Positions 7,016 to 14,035 of a DNA stretch of 38,472 nucleotides are shown here, one piece after another. The stretch spans positions 1 to 38,472 of the forward strand of contig NZ_LWUA01000019.1 of assembly GCF_005222955.1 (NCBI RefSeq), written 5' to 3'. The stretch's first letter is position 1. Each line of letters opens with the position of its first letter. Below the pieces are notes generated by a model. The model saw nothing but the letters and a program-made list of their open reading frames with translations, searched no databases and was not told the DNA's origin. Source of the DNA: Blastococcus sp. CCUG 61487. GTDB taxonomy: Bacteria; Actinomycetota; Actinomycetes; Mycobacteriales; Geodermatophilaceae. Both the position numbers and the translations under genes were made by a program.

Positions 7016-8180
7016 CGCGCCCCCGCACGGGCCGGCTCCCGGCGACCGCCACGGGCAGCATCGCGGCGAGGCCCGCGGCCACCACGACGTAGGTCCAGTC
7101 CAGCCCGATGCCGGCCGCCACGACCCCGAGCGCCAGGGCACCGGTCGCGGTCCCGGCGTCGAACGAGGCGTTCCACATCGCGCTGGCGGCCGTCGTCCCG
7201 CTCTCGCCGGCGCGGGTGAACGCGCACAGCAGCGACAGGTTCTGCACCGCGCCGAACCCCGCCCCGAAGACGGCGGCGCCGGCCAGCACCCACCAGTCGC
7301 CCACCGCGAGCCCGATGCCGGTGACGAGCAGGCCGGCCGACGACACCAGCAGGGCCAGCGGCAGCAGCACCCGCGTGCCCACCCCGTCGGCGAGCCGGCC
7401 CGCGCCCCAGCGGGTCACCGCACCCGTCGCGCCGAACACCAGCAGCGCGGCCGTCGCGAGCACCCCGTCGGGCCGCTCGATGGGCAGGAACGTCACCACC
7501 CCGCCCCCGGCCAGGGTGACCGCGAACAGCACGGCGGACGGGGCGAGGGCGGCCAGCACCGCCGCCCTGCTCGCCCCCGCGTGACCAGGAGCCGCCTGCG
7601 GCCCGACCGAGCGCACCAGCCGCGGGACCAGCGGGAGGCCGAGCAGCGGCAGCGCGCTCAGCCACGCCACCCAGCCGATCGAGTCGTCCAGCACCAGGGC
7701 GACGCCGGCCGGCACCGCCACCAGGTTGGGGATCGCGATGGCCAGCCCGTAGAGGCCGATCGACTCGCCCCGCCGGCCCGGCGGCGCGACCTGCGCCGAC
7801 AGCGTGGCGCCGAGCACGGTGAGGATGGCGAACCCGGCGCCGCGGACGGCCGACAGGATGCTGATCCACAGGACGCCGTCGTCCAGCACGTAGAGCGGCG
7901 CGGGCAGCCCCATCGCGACCAGGCCGACGACGAACACCGGTCCGACGCCGAACCGCGCGGTCAGGCCCGGGATCAGCGACTGCACGGCGATGGTGACCAC
8001 GAGGAAGACCGCGGTGACCAGGCCGGCCGTGCTCGCCGCGGCCCCACCGGACACCGCGTACACAGGCAGGGAGGCCAGCGTCAGCGAGTAGCTGGCGAAC
8101 CCGAGGAGGGTCACCCCGACCAGCGCCTGCATGCCGGGCAGCCGCCACAGCGACGTCCGTGCCTCCCCCACCTCGCTCAC
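6975..8180 (-). CDS. MFS transporter (12-TM)
   Basis: A 401-aa protein with about 12 hydrophobic segments in two halves. It has the loop 2-3 pattern LTARFGVGPVF in the first half and GRLADGVGTR in the second, plus repeated Gly/Ala-rich helices. This fits the major facilitator superfamily, most like small-molecule or drug efflux members of about 400 aa. GTG 8180 gives the family's usual N-terminus directly before the first helix. The frame is open further upstream but runs antisense to the DUF488 gene. It is transcribed divergently from DUF488 (55 bp apart) and overlaps the gene at 6671-7015 tail to tail. Confidence 0.88.
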   Translation of the reverse strand: MSEVGEARTSLWRLPGMQALVGVTLLGFASYSLTLASLPVYAVSGGAAASTAGLVTAVFLVVTIAVQSLIPGLTARFGVGPVFVVGLVAMGLPAPLYVLDDGVLWISILSAVRGAGFAILTVLGATLSAQVAPPGRRGESIGLYGLAIAIPNLVAVPAGVALVLDDSIGWVAWLSALPLLGLPLVPRLVRSVGPQAAPGHAGASRAAVLAALAPSAVLFAVTLAGGGVVTFLPIERPDGVLATAALLVFGATGAVTRWGAGRLADGVGTRVLLPLALLVSSAGLLVTGIGLAVGDWWVLAGAAVFGAGFGAVQNLSLLCAFTRAGESGTTAASAMWNASFDAGTATGALALGVVAAGIGLDWTYVVVAAGLAAMLPVAVAGSRPVRGRVSPEGARPPRAGT

Positions 8181-8235
8181 CCCCGCAGCATGGACGGGCG
8201 TGCCGCCCCGGCGGCGACCGGGTAGGCAGGGAGCC

Positions 8236-8760
8236 GTGCCACTGCTGACCGTGGGCCACGGGCCGAAGGACCGGGCCGCCCTGGGGACGACCCTGACCGA
8301 CGCCGGCATCGACCGACTGGTCGACGTCCGCCGGTTCCCCGGCAGCCGGAACAACCCCGACGTCCGCCGCGAGGCGCTCGAGGAGTGGGTGCCCGGACTC
8401 GGCATCGGCTACCGCTGGGAGGCCCGGCTCGGCGGCCGACGCAGCCTCCCGAAGGGGACGCCGGTCGAGGACGGCTGGTGGACGGTGACCCAGTTCGCCG
8501 CCTACGCCGCGCACACCCGGACGCCGGAGTTCACCGCCGCGCTCGACGAGGTGCTGGCCGAGGCGGCGTCGGCCACCGTCGCGGTGATGTGCAGCGAGAG
8601 CGTCTGGTGGCGCTGCCACCGGCGGCTGATCGCCGACGTCGCCGTCCTCGTCCACGACGTCCCCGTGAACCACCTGATGCCCGACGGTCGGCTGTCCCCG
8701 CACCGCCCGTCGGACGGCGCCGTCCTCGGGGACGACGGCGCGCTCTCCTGGCCGGCGTGA
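8236..8760 (+). CDS. DUF488 family protein
   Basis: A 174-aa protein with the DUF488 landmarks in order: TVGHG at the start, RLVDVRRFPGSRNNP, LGGRRSLP, QFAAYAAHTRTPEF, then VMCSESVWWRCHRRLIAD with the conserved Cys/Glu/His cluster, and VNHLMPDG at the end. The biochemical role of the family is not settled. The conserved Cys-Glu and Cys-His residues suggest an enzymatic or metal site. GTG 8236 follows GGCAGGGAG. It is a single gene ahead of the phytochrome operon. Confidence 0.85.
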   Translation: MPLLTVGHGPKDRAALGTTLTDAGIDRLVDVRRFPGSRNNPDVRREALEEWVPGLGIGYRWEARLGGRRSLPKGTPVEDGWWTVTQFAAYAAHTRTPEFTAALDEVLAEAASATVAVMCSESVWWRCHRRLIADVAVLVHDVPVNHLMPDGRLSPHRPSDGAVLGDDGALSWPA

Positions 8761-8804
8761 GACGCGCGCACTCCCCGGGGAGCGGGACGGCGGCGGGAGC
8801 CCAC

Positions 8805-8810
8805 TACTCT
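8805..8810 (+). promoter_or_regulatory. -10 box TACTCT, leaderless bphO promoter
   Basis: TANNNT hexamer followed by 7 nt (GGCCGGG) and the ATG at 8818. It predicts a leaderless mRNA for the heme oxygenase-phytochrome operon. Confidence 0.55.
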
Positions 8811-8817
8811 GGCCGGG

Positions 8818-9435
8818 ATGGCTTCGGGTGAGAGAGCGGTCGCGGACGGCGACGTACTGCGGCTGCTCCGTACCGGCACCGCTGCCGAGCACGACGACGT
8901 CGAACGCACCCTCGACCTGCTCGACCCGGCCCTGACCAGGGAGCGGCTGGCCCGCACGCTGGACCTGATGCACGGCTTCTGGCGCAGCGCCGAGGCCGGC
9001 CTCGACCGCTGGGCAGCCGACTGCGCCGACGACGCCGAGGGCGTGGACTGGCCCCGCCGCCGGCGAGCGGGTCTGTTCGCCGACGACCTGCGCGCCCTGT
9101 CCACCCCGGCATCCGCCCGGGCGCCGGAGCTGTCCCCGGTGGCCGGCACCGACGAGGCGCTCGGCCGCATGTACGTGCTGGAGGGCTCCACCCTCGGCGG
9201 GGTCTTCATCGACCGGCACCTGGCGGGGCTGCCCGAGCTGTCCGGCGTCCGGGTCCGGGCGTTCTCCCCGTACGGCAGCGAGACCGGCGCGATGTGGGCC
9301 GCCTTCCGGCGAGCCACCCGGGCGCGGGTCGCGGCAGGCGGGGAGCCCACCGCGATGCTGGCCTCGGCCCGGAGCACCTTCACCGCCCTCGCCGACTGGT
9401 GCCGGCCGGCCGCGGTGCAGGACGTCCCGGCATGA
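8818..9435 (+). CDS. bphO: Heme oxygenase, biliverdin-producing
   Basis: A 205-aa protein of the bacterial heme oxygenase-like fold. The likely proximal heme ligand is His25 in TAAEHDDVE. The distal-helix signature YVLEGSTLGGVFIDRHL is typical of BphO/HemO proteins that partner phytochromes. It should open heme to biliverdin, CO and Fe2+ using reductant and O2. Its TGA overlaps the ATG of the phytochrome (ATGA), so pigment enzyme and apoprotein are made together. A closely related heme-binding protein without oxygenase activity is possible but less likely given the context. Confidence 0.9.
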   Translation: MASGERAVADGDVLRLLRTGTAAEHDDVERTLDLLDPALTRERLARTLDLMHGFWRSAEAGLDRWAADCADDAEGVDWPRRRRAGLFADDLRALSTPASARAPELSPVAGTDEALGRMYVLEGSTLGGVFIDRHLAGLPELSGVRVRAFSPYGSETGAMWAAFRRATRARVAAGGEPTAMLASARSTFTALADWCRPAAVQDVPA

Positions 9436-11741
9436 CCGGCGCCACCGCGGACATCGACTTCCTCGCCCCGGGCACCCCGGTCGACCTGACCAACTGCGAG
9501 CGGGAGCCGATCCACGTCCCCGGGAGCATCCAGCCGCGCGGCGTCCTGATCGCGGTGAGCGATCCCGACCACGTCGTCCAGCAGGTGTCGGAGAACCTGG
9601 CCGACCTGACCGGCGTCGGGTGGGCGCAGGCGCTGGGCCGCACGCTGGCGGAGGTCCTGGGCGCCGGCCCGGCCGCCGCGGTCATCCGCTCGGCCAGCGC
9701 GTTCGGCGACCTGCGCGAGCGCAATCCGGTCGAGCTCGTCCTCGACGTGGACGGCGACCCCGTGCCGGTCGACGCGATCCTGCACCGGACCTCGCTGCCC
9801 GGCGATCCGCCCGCCTCCAGCCTGGTGGTCGAGCTGGAGCCGGCGCGCGGGCCGCGACCGTTCTCCTTCCCGAACACCTACCAGACCGTGCGCGGGACCG
9901 TCGGCGAGCTCAACCGGGCCTCGTCGCTGCAGGAGCTGTACGACATCACCGCCGAGGCCGTGCGCACCCTCACCGGCTTCGACCGGGTGATGGTCTACCG
10001 CTACGACGCCGACTACAACGGCGAGGTCGTCGCCGAGGCCAAGCGCGACGAGCTCAACTCCTTCCTCGGGCTGCACTACCCGGCCTCCGACATCCCGGCG
10101 CAGGCGCGGGCCCTGTACGAGAAGAACTGGATCCGGCTGATCTCCGACGTCGCCTACCGGCCCGCTGCGCTGCGTCCCGAGGCGCACCCGGTGAGCGGTC
10201 AGCCGATGGACCTGACCTACTCGACCCTGCGCAGCGTCTCGCCGATCCACGTCGAGTACCTGGGCAACATGGGCGTGCAAGCGTCGATGTCCATCTCGCT
10301 GCTGCGCGGCGACAAGCTGTGGGGGCTCATCGCCTGCCACCACTACAGCGGCCCCCACGCCCCGCCGTACGCGACCCGCGCGGCCGCCGAGTTCCTCGGT
10401 TCGACGCTCTCCCTGCGCCTGGTGGACCGCGCCCAGGAGGACGAGGTCCAGCGGACGCTCGAGGTGCGCTCGACGCTCACCCGGCTGACCGCCGCCGCGC
10501 TGGACGAGGACCGCGCGCTCGGCGACGCGCTGCTGGGCTCCCCCGGCCTGCTCGACCTCGTGCCCGCCGACGGGGTCGTCGTCCGCCTGCAGGGCCGGAC
10601 CCGCAGCGCCGGCGCGGCGCTGCCCCCCAACGTCGCCGAGGCGGTGGCCGCGTGGGCCGCCCGCGATGCCGACGACGTGGTCGCCACCGACTCGTTCCGG
10701 CGCGACGCACCGCACCTGGGCATCCCGGTGGAGGACGCGTGCGGCGCGCTGGTGCTGCCGCTGCCCGGCAACCAGTACGTGCTGTGGTTCCGCGCCGAGG
10801 CCGTGCGGCACATCGACTGGGGCGGTGACCCGCAGAACAAGGCGATCGCCGAGCGCGAGGGCGACGAGGTGCGGCTGAGCCCGCGCAAGTCCTTCGAGCG
10901 CTGGCGGCAGACCGTGCGCGACAGGTCCGAGCCGTGGACGGCGGGCCAGCAGGCCGCCGCCGCCGAACTGCGCACCCATCTGCTCGAGGCGCTCTACGCC
11001 CGTTCCCGCAGCCTGGTGCGCGCCGCGGAGACGCTCCAGCGCAGCCTGCTGACCGAGCCGGTGCAGCCCACCGGCTTCGACCTCGCCGTCCGCTACGTGC
11101 CCGCCACCCGGGAGGCCCAGGTCGGCGGCGACTGGTACGACGTGTTCGACCAGGCCGACGGCGCGACGCTGCTGGTCATCGGTGACGTCGCGGGGCACGA
11201 CAGCCGGGCGGCGGCCACCATGGGCCAGCTGCGGGGCCTGCTGCGCGGCATCGCCTACGCCGGCAGCCCCGGTCCGGCCACCCTGCTGAGCCGGCTGGAC
11301 GCCGCCGTCGACGGGCTCGGCCTGGGCGCGCTGGCGACCGTGCTCGTGGGCCGGCTGGAACGCTCCCCCGACACCGGCGCCACCCGGCTGCGGTGGGCCA
11401 GCGCCGGGCACCTGCCGCCGCTGGTGCTGGGTGCCGACGGCGCGGTGCGGGTCCTGGACACCCCCCGGCCGGGGCTGCTCCTCGGGGTCGACCACACCCG
11501 GCCGCGCGCGGAGCACGACCTCGTCGTCGACCCGGGCAGCACGCTGCTGCTCTACACCGACGGCCTCGTCGAGCGGCGCGACCAGGTCTTCGACGACGGC
11601 ATCGCACTGCTCGCCGGGGCGCTCGCCGACCTGCGGCGGCGCCCGGTCCAGGACCTGTGCGACGCCTTGCTGACCAGGCTGCTGCCCACCGGCGCCGAGG
11701 ACGACGTCGCGCTGGTCGCCGCCCGCCTCCGCGCCGACTGA
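9432..11741 (+). CDS. bphP: Bacteriophytochrome with PP2C (SpoIIE) output
   Basis: A 769-aa red/far-red photoreceptor. An N-terminal PAS domain carries Cys22 (LTNCEREPIHVPGSIQPRG), the biliverdin-attachment site of bacterial phytochromes. The GAF domain has PASDIP (near 217-222), IHVEYLGNM and the ACHHY pair. The PHY domain has the tongue motif LSPRKSFERWRQ (near 483). After a helical linker (about 505-545) the usual histidine kinase is absent. Instead there is a PPM/SpoIIE phosphatase domain with metal-binding motifs GGDWYDVF, VIGDVAGHD, LLLYTDGLVE and a terminal EDDVALV. It should therefore control a Ser/Thr phosphoprotein, plausibly an anti-sigma-factor antagonist, by light. No such partner is encoded in the window. 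Confidence 0.95.
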   Translation: MTGATADIDFLAPGTPVDLTNCEREPIHVPGSIQPRGVLIAVSDPDHVVQQVSENLADLTGVGWAQALGRTLAEVLGAGPAAAVIRSASAFGDLRERNPVELVLDVDGDPVPVDAILHRTSLPGDPPASSLVVELEPARGPRPFSFPNTYQTVRGTVGELNRASSLQELYDITAEAVRTLTGFDRVMVYRYDADYNGEVVAEAKRDELNSFLGLHYPASDIPAQARALYEKNWIRLISDVAYRPAALRPEAHPVSGQPMDLTYSTLRSVSPIHVEYLGNMGVQASMSISLLRGDKLWGLIACHHYSGPHAPPYATRAAAEFLGSTLSLRLVDRAQEDEVQRTLEVRSTLTRLTAAALDEDRALGDALLGSPGLLDLVPADGVVVRLQGRTRSAGAALPPNVAEAVAAWAARDADDVVATDSFRRDAPHLGIPVEDACGALVLPLPGNQYVLWFRAEAVRHIDWGGDPQNKAIAEREGDEVRLSPRKSFERWRQTVRDRSEPWTAGQQAAAAELRTHLLEALYARSRSLVRAAETLQRSLLTEPVQPTGFDLAVRYVPATREAQVGGDWYDVFDQADGATLLVIGDVAGHDSRAAATMGQLRGLLRGIAYAGSPGPATLLSRLDAAVDGLGLGALATVLVGRLERSPDTGATRLRWASAGHLPPLVLGADGAVRVLDTPRPGLLLGVDHTRPRAEHDLVVDPGSTLLLYTDGLVERRDQVFDDGIALLAGALADLRRRPVQDLCDALLTRLLPTGAEDDVALVAARLRAD

Positions 11742-11751
11742 ACGCGCTGGG

Positions 11752-12018
11752 TCAGGCCTCGCCTGGGGCCTCGAAGCGCGGGACGAGACCGGCGGTGGGG
11801 AGGCCACCGCGGGCGGGCAGCGGGGCCTCGTCCTCCGCGGCGCGCACCTCGGCGACGTCGGGCTCCCACCTGTCGACGTCCCGTTCCAGGGCGGCGAGCA
11901 GCCGCTCCTCGCTGGGGGTGAGGTCGCCGGGGCCCAGGTGGCCCCCCGCTGTCCCCGGGTCCGTGCCGGAGGCCATGGCGCTGTCGGGCGTGGGGTCGTC
12001 CGGACCGGGCACGGTCAT
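11752..12018 (-). CDS. Unknown small acidic protein
   Basis: An 88-aa protein, Pro/Gly/Asp-rich at the N-terminus, with a short predicted helix (LTPSEERLLAALERDVDRWEP) and a disordered tail. I recognise no family. ATG 12018 is preceded by GGAGG at a suitable distance, and it lies 11 bp behind the SDR stop, so it is the second gene of an SDR operon. Its stop is 10 bp from the stop of the convergent phytochrome gene. Confidence 0.65.
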   Translation of the reverse strand: MTVPGPDDPTPDSAMASGTDPGTAGGHLGPGDLTPSEERLLAALERDVDRWEPDVAEVRAAEDEAPLPARGGLPTAGLVPRFEAPGEA

Positions 12019-12029
12019 GCGTTGCCTCC

Positions 12030-12803
12030 TCATCGCGGGAAGTTCGGCTCGAGCCGCGGCACGATCTGCATCTCCGGCACGTACGCCGAGGGGTGCAGCA
12101 GGACCAGGGTGCGCACCATCTCGGCGACTGCCGACGGCGGCATCATCAGGTGGGACGGGATCCCCCACTGCTCCATCATCGGGGTGTCCATGGCCGCCGG
12201 GACGACAGACTGGACGCGGCACGGGAAGGGGCGTTCGGTGCCGTCCTCCTGCCGCACCGCCTTCTCGCGGAGCTCGCGCTGGATGCAGCGGGTCGCGTTG
12301 AGGAAGCCTGCCTTCGAGCCGTTGTAGGCGATCGCGCCGCTGCCGGAGGTGATCGCCGAGAGCGAGACGATGTGCACGACGTCGGCCGTGCGCCCCTCGG
12401 GCAGGTGCTGCACGCGCTTGGTGAACTCGCTGGTGAGGAAGACCGGCCCCTCGAAGTTCACCGCCTGCACGCGCCGGTAGTCGGCGAGGTCGATGTCGGT
12501 GATGTAGCCGGGCCGGTCGATGCCGGCGACGTTGACCAGGATGTCGAAGCTGTCGCCGTGCCGGTCGAACAGCGCGGCGACGGCCGCCCGCCTGCTCTCG
12601 TCGTCGGCGACGTCCAGCGCCACGACCTCCGCCGACCCGCCGGCGTCGGCGACCAGCTCCCTGGTCCGCTCGCTGCCTGCGCCGTCGATGTCCGCGATCG
12701 CCACGTGCGCCCCGGCCTCGGCCAGGGCGACCGCGGTGGCCCGCCCCAGGCCGCTCGCGGCGCCCGTCACGAGCGCGACGCGACCCTTCAGCGACTCCTG
12801 CAT
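12030..12803 (-). CDS. Short-chain dehydrogenase/reductase
   Basis: A 257-aa classical SDR. The cofactor motif TGAASGLG spans 13-20, NVAG follows near 91, the catalytic Ser lies in HIVSLSAI (147-149), and Tyr160/Lys164 in YNGSK. Asp38-40 (ADID) after the second strand points to NAD(H) rather than NADP(H). It should oxidise or reduce a hydroxyl/keto group. The substrate is unknown. A GGAGGA ribosome site precedes the ATG. Three inverted repeats lie just upstream. Confidence 0.9.
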   Translation of the reverse strand: MQESLKGRVALVTGAASGLGRATAVALAEAGAHVAIADIDGAGSERTRELVADAGGSAEVVALDVADDESRRAAVAALFDRHGDSFDILVNVAGIDRPGYITDIDLADYRRVQAVNFEGPVFLTSEFTKRVQHLPEGRTADVVHIVSLSAITSGSGAIAYNGSKAGFLNATRCIQRELREKAVRQEDGTERPFPCRVQSVVPAAMDTPMMEQWGIPSHLMMPPSAVAEMVRTLVLLHPSAYVPEMQIVPRLEPNFPR

Positions 12804-12853
12804 CCGGCTTCCTCCATCCGCACCCGATCGGCTGCCGACAGCCTCACCGACAA

Positions 12854-12874
12854 CCCGACCGCCCGCAGGTCGGG
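12854..12874. repeat. Inverted repeat, 7-bp arms
   Basis: CCCGACC-N7-GGTCGGG, about 50 bp upstream of the SDR start; candidate operator or mRNA leader hairpin. Confidence 0.5.
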
Positions 12875-12880
12875 CCGCAC

Positions 12881-12902
12881 GGACTTTCGGTACCGACAGT
12901 CC
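12881..12902. promoter_or_regulatory. 22-bp palindrome upstream of the SDR gene
   Basis: GGACTtTCGGT and ACCGAcAGTCC are symmetric with a single mismatched pair and no spacer. A spacerless palindrome of this size is typical of a dimeric repressor operator. It is 78 bp from the SDR ATG. Confidence 0.5.
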
Positions 12903-12912
12903 ACCTCCGCAC

Positions 12913-12936
12913 GGGCCTTCCGGTGCCGAAAGGCCC
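12913..12936 (-). terminator. Terminator of the deacetylase gene
   Basis: GGGCCTT...AAGGCCC stem with one inner mismatch, 12 bp past the stop of the polysaccharide deacetylase gene on the minus strand. Confidence 0.6.
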
Positions 12937-12947
12937 TCAGGCGCAGG

Positions 12948-13778
12948 TCAGCGCGGGACGCGGGCGGTGGCGACAGCTCCCCGGAACCGTGCGGCCGGCG
13001 CGGCCCAGGCGTCGGCGAGGGTCACCGTGCGCAGGCCGCGTTCGCGGATGAGGTCGAGCAGCTCGCCGTAGACGGTGGTGACGGTCCGGTGGTTGGCGTG
13101 GCCGACGACGATGGTCTGCGGGGCGAACCACTCGCGGGCGTACCCCATCAGCTCGGCGGCGGTGAGCACCCGCGAGTCGCCGAGCGTGCCGTTCCACATC
13201 GCGATGGTCGGGTGCCCGAGGTCGGCGGCGATCCGGTCGGTGCGCTCGTCCCGGGCGCCGAACGGTGGCCGGAAGAACGGCGTCTCGACGCCCAGGGTGG
13301 TGCGCAGGAACTCCTTGTTGCGCCCGATCTCCTCGGCGACCTCCGCGTCGCCGAGCGTGGTCAGGTCCGGATGGGACCAGGTGTGGTTGCCGAACGCGAT
13401 CTGCCCGGACTCGGCCAGGGGCCGCAGGACGGCGGCGTTCTCCTCCCACGAGCGGTACCGGCCGTTCGGGAAGAAGGTGAGGCGGACGTCGGCGTCGACG
13501 GCCAGCTGCGCGAAGGCGGCCACGACCTCGGAGTTCGTGCCGTCGTCGATGGTCAGCGCCAGGCCGTTGCCCTCGCCGGGCAGGGCGGTGACCACTCCGG
13601 TCGGTGGCGGCACCGGGACGAGCCCGGGGGCGGGTTCGACGGCGGCCGCCGGCGACGGCGCTGCGGGCGCGGCGACGGGTGGGCTCTCACCGGCACGCGT
13701 CCCCGTCACCGCACCGCGACCTGTCGCGGCCACGGCGAGGCCTGCGGCGAGCGTGAGCAGGAACCGTCGGCGGTCCAT
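12948..13778 (-). CDS. Polysaccharide deacetylase, Tat-exported
   Basis: A 276-aa NodB-homology protein. The start MDRRRFLLTLAAGLAVAATG is a twin-arginine-type signal, followed by a Pro/Ala-rich linker (about 30-65). The NodB domain shows motif 1 TIDDG (Asp78, Asp79), motif 2 NHTWSHPDL (His132, His136 metal ligands) and motif 3 FFRPPFGARD. It should remove acetyl groups from a cell-envelope or environmental polysaccharide outside the cytoplasm. TIDDG replaces the usual TFDDGP, which is tolerated in the family. The ATG lies 7 nt after TACCGT, so the mRNA is probably leaderless. Confidence 0.9.
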   Translation of the reverse strand: MDRRRFLLTLAAGLAVAATGRGAVTGTRAGESPPVAAPAAPSPAAAVEPAPGLVPVPPPTGVVTALPGEGNGLALTIDDGTNSEVVAAFAQLAVDADVRLTFFPNGRYRSWEENAAVLRPLAESGQIAFGNHTWSHPDLTTLGDAEVAEEIGRNKEFLRTTLGVETPFFRPPFGARDERTDRIAADLGHPTIAMWNGTLGDSRVLTAAELMGYAREWFAPQTIVVGHANHRTVTTVYGELLDLIRERGLRTVTLADAWAAPAARFRGAVATARVPR

Positions 13779-13785
13779 CCGCCGG

Positions 13786-13791
13786 ACGGTA
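13786..13791 (-). promoter_or_regulatory. -10 box TACCGT, leaderless deacetylase gene
   Basis: TANNNT hexamer followed by 7 nt and the ATG at 13778. No Shine-Dalgarno sequence is present. Confidence 0.55.
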
Positions 13792-13985
13792 GGCAGCCCG
13801 TCGCGGCACGCCCGGCAACGACCCGGGCGACGCGCCGGACCACCTCGCCGCGTCGCCGGCCGGATGCGGGACGTGACTGGAAAGCGGCCGCAGACACCGC
13901 CGCGTCACCCGGCCGGGTGGACTGGCACCACCCGGACGCCGGTGCCTCTTCAGCACGCCCGCTGTTCCGCCGAGGAACCCGGAGA

Positions 13986-14006
13986 CCCGCCACGACCGGT
14001 GGCGGG
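13986..14006 (+). promoter_or_regulatory. Leader hairpin before diguanylate cyclase gene
   Basis: CCCGCCAC-GACCG-GTGGCGGG, a perfect 8-bp stem 18 bp ahead of the GGGAGG ribosome site (14024-14029) in the 257-bp gap before the cyclase gene. It could be a terminator for incoming transcription or a translation-control element. Confidence 0.45.
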
Positions 14007-14035
14007 CGGCTCGGGACGACGACGGGAGGACCAGC

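Noticed and set aside
8502..11807. A 1101-codon open frame antisense to the phytochrome operon
   Set aside because: It runs opposite bphO-bphP, whose protein families are unmistakable. Long antisense frames are expected at this G+C content, and its translation is low-complexity.
13779..14035. A c-di-GMP (GEMM) riboswitch ahead of the diguanylate cyclase gene
   Set aside because: The conserved GEMM segments and tetraloop-receptor pattern are not present; only a simple hairpin is seen.
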